Positions 63,458 to 64,000 of a DNA stretch of 64,000 nucleotides are shown one piece after another (position 1 is the first letter of the stretch; every line of letters starts with the position of its first letter). The notes below the pieces were generated by a model. It was not told the origin of the DNA. It did not search any database and saw only the letters and a program-made list of their open reading frames with translations. Location: contig JAPLRR010000027.1 in NCBI GenBank assembly GCA_026399075.1, positions 62,001 through 126,000 on the forward strand, read 5' to 3'. The position numbers were made by a program, and so were the translations under genes. The DNA comes from Methylococcales bacterium. Lineage in GTDB: Bacteria; Pseudomonadota; Gammaproteobacteria; Methylococcales; Methylomonadaceae.

Positions 63458-64000
63458 ATGACCCAACGCATTGCAAGCATAGAGCGCAACACGCTCGAAA
63501 CCCAAATTAGCTGCACCATCAATCTGGATGGCACAGGCCACGCCGTGTTTGTAACCGGTGTGCCGTTCCTGGACCACATGCTGGACCAAATCGCCCGGCA
63601 TGGCTTAATTGATATGGACATCAAGGCCCAAGGCGATTTGGAAATCGACGCCCACCACACGGTTGAAGATATCGGCATCACCCTAGGCCAAGCATTTGCC
63701 AAGGCGATAGGCGACAAAAAAGGCATCTCCCGTTACGGCCATGCGTATGTGCCTTTGGACGAAGCCTTATCTAGGGTAGTCATTGATTTTTCGGGACGGC
63801 CTGGTTTGTCTTATGAGGTTAAATATCCACGCGCTTCCATAGGCAGTTTTGATGTGGATTTGTTCCGGGAATTTTTCCAAGGCTTTGTCAACCATGCCGG
63901 GGTGACGCTACATATAGACAACTTAAAAGGAGTTAACGCCCACCATATCGCCGAAACCATATTTAAGGCGCTAGGCCGCGCCATCCGCATGGCAATTACC
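63458..64000 (+). CDS. hisB: Imidazoleglycerol-phosphate dehydratase (3' end outside window)
   Basis: From ATG 63458 the frame is open to the window end, 181 codons. The manganese-binding motifs are present: [27 protein letters not shown], and [16 protein letters not shown]. It dehydrates imidazoleglycerol phosphate in histidine synthesis. This is a single-function HisB without the N-terminal phosphatase of enteric HisB. Only about 15 residues should be missing. Confidence 0.95.
   Translation, partial: MTQRIASIERNTLETQISCTINLDGTGHAVFVTGVPFLDHMLDQIARHGLIDMDIKAQGDLEIDAHHTVEDIGITLGQAFAKAIGDKKGISRYGHAYVPLDEALSRVVIDFSGRPGLSYEVKYPRASIGSFDVDLFREFFQGFVNHAGVTLHIDNLKGVNAHHIAETIFKALGRAIRMAIT

Noticed and set aside
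1-64000. CRISPR arrays, tRNA or rRNA genes
   Set aside because: No regularly spaced short repeats, cloverleaf sequences with a TTCRANY arm, or rRNA segments were found; the only regular repeats encode protein repeats.

Overview
The window looks like chromosome of a gammaproteobacterial methylotroph, most likely a Methylococcales (type I) methanotroph. The pointers are an MtdA-type methylene-tetrahydromethanopterin/tetrahydrofolate dehydrogenase next to a MOFRL-type glycerate kinase, serine hydroxymethyltransferase and a divergent malate dehydrogenase (serine-cycle and C1 enzymes). They sit among standard gammaproteobacterial neighbourhoods: tesA/ybbA/ybbP, ygfB-pepP-ubiH, a zapB-like gene-zapA-6S RNA, and trpF-trpB-trpA-accD-folC-dedD-cvpA-purF-metZ. 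The genus cannot be fixed from the sequence alone.

Layout. 1-5.9 kb: partial ybbP, ybbA, divergent tesA, a GlcG/HbpS-like protein, a periplasmic solute-binding protein and a membrane diguanylate cyclase. 6.1-9.6 kb: accessory island 1, with a decayed vapBC remnant, an intact vapBC pair and a LRR-Roc-COR (ROCO) GTPase whose 3' part is out of frame at a T6 run. 9.6-14.4 kb: palindromic repeats, a GlpQ-type phosphodiesterase, a serine-rich lipoprotein and small secreted proteins. 14.4-24.2 kb: ubiH, pepP, ygfB; zapB-like, zapA, 6S RNA; a membrane protein, glyA, glycerate kinase, mtdA; divergent mdh and a coiled-coil protein. 24.2-34.6 kb: pbpC, an AT-rich gap with DnaA-box-like sites, a glycosyltransferase, yigZ, trpS, mtaB, a SpmA-SpmB fusion, a FAH-family enzyme and hisI. 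34.6-38.6 kb: accessory island 2, with two PIN toxin-antitoxin modules in near-duplicate flanks, a 137-bp element with terminal inverted repeats in two copies, a copied piece of hisI, and a second ROCO GTPase that still carries the tail of a vapC upstream. 38.8-55.9 kb: DUF2339, DUF455, NnrS and DUF2721 proteins, a PfkB kinase, metZ-purF-cvpA-dedD-folC-accD-trpA-trpB-trpF, a ComEA-like protein and a YebB/YiiX-like hydrolase. 56.3-59.4 kb: a large unknown membrane protein split by a frame change at a G5 run. 59.5-64 kb: purK-purE, mtnC-mtnD-mtnB and the start of hisB.

The most unusual biology is in the two accessory islands. Both carry PIN-domain toxin modules beside homologous ROCO GTPases. 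The sequence shows a constant-flank, variable-payload pattern. The antitoxin N-terminus, upstream element and hisI-derived flank are conserved while the toxin differs. The two ROCO proteins share an N-terminal segment and core but differ in LRR number and in the C-terminal module (one membrane-anchored, one soluble and helical). Two large genes carry single-base frame disruptions in homopolymers and a third, small antitoxin is also shifted by one base. These could be sequencing errors, real decay or, for the ROCO gene, frameshifting at a correctly phased slippery heptamer.
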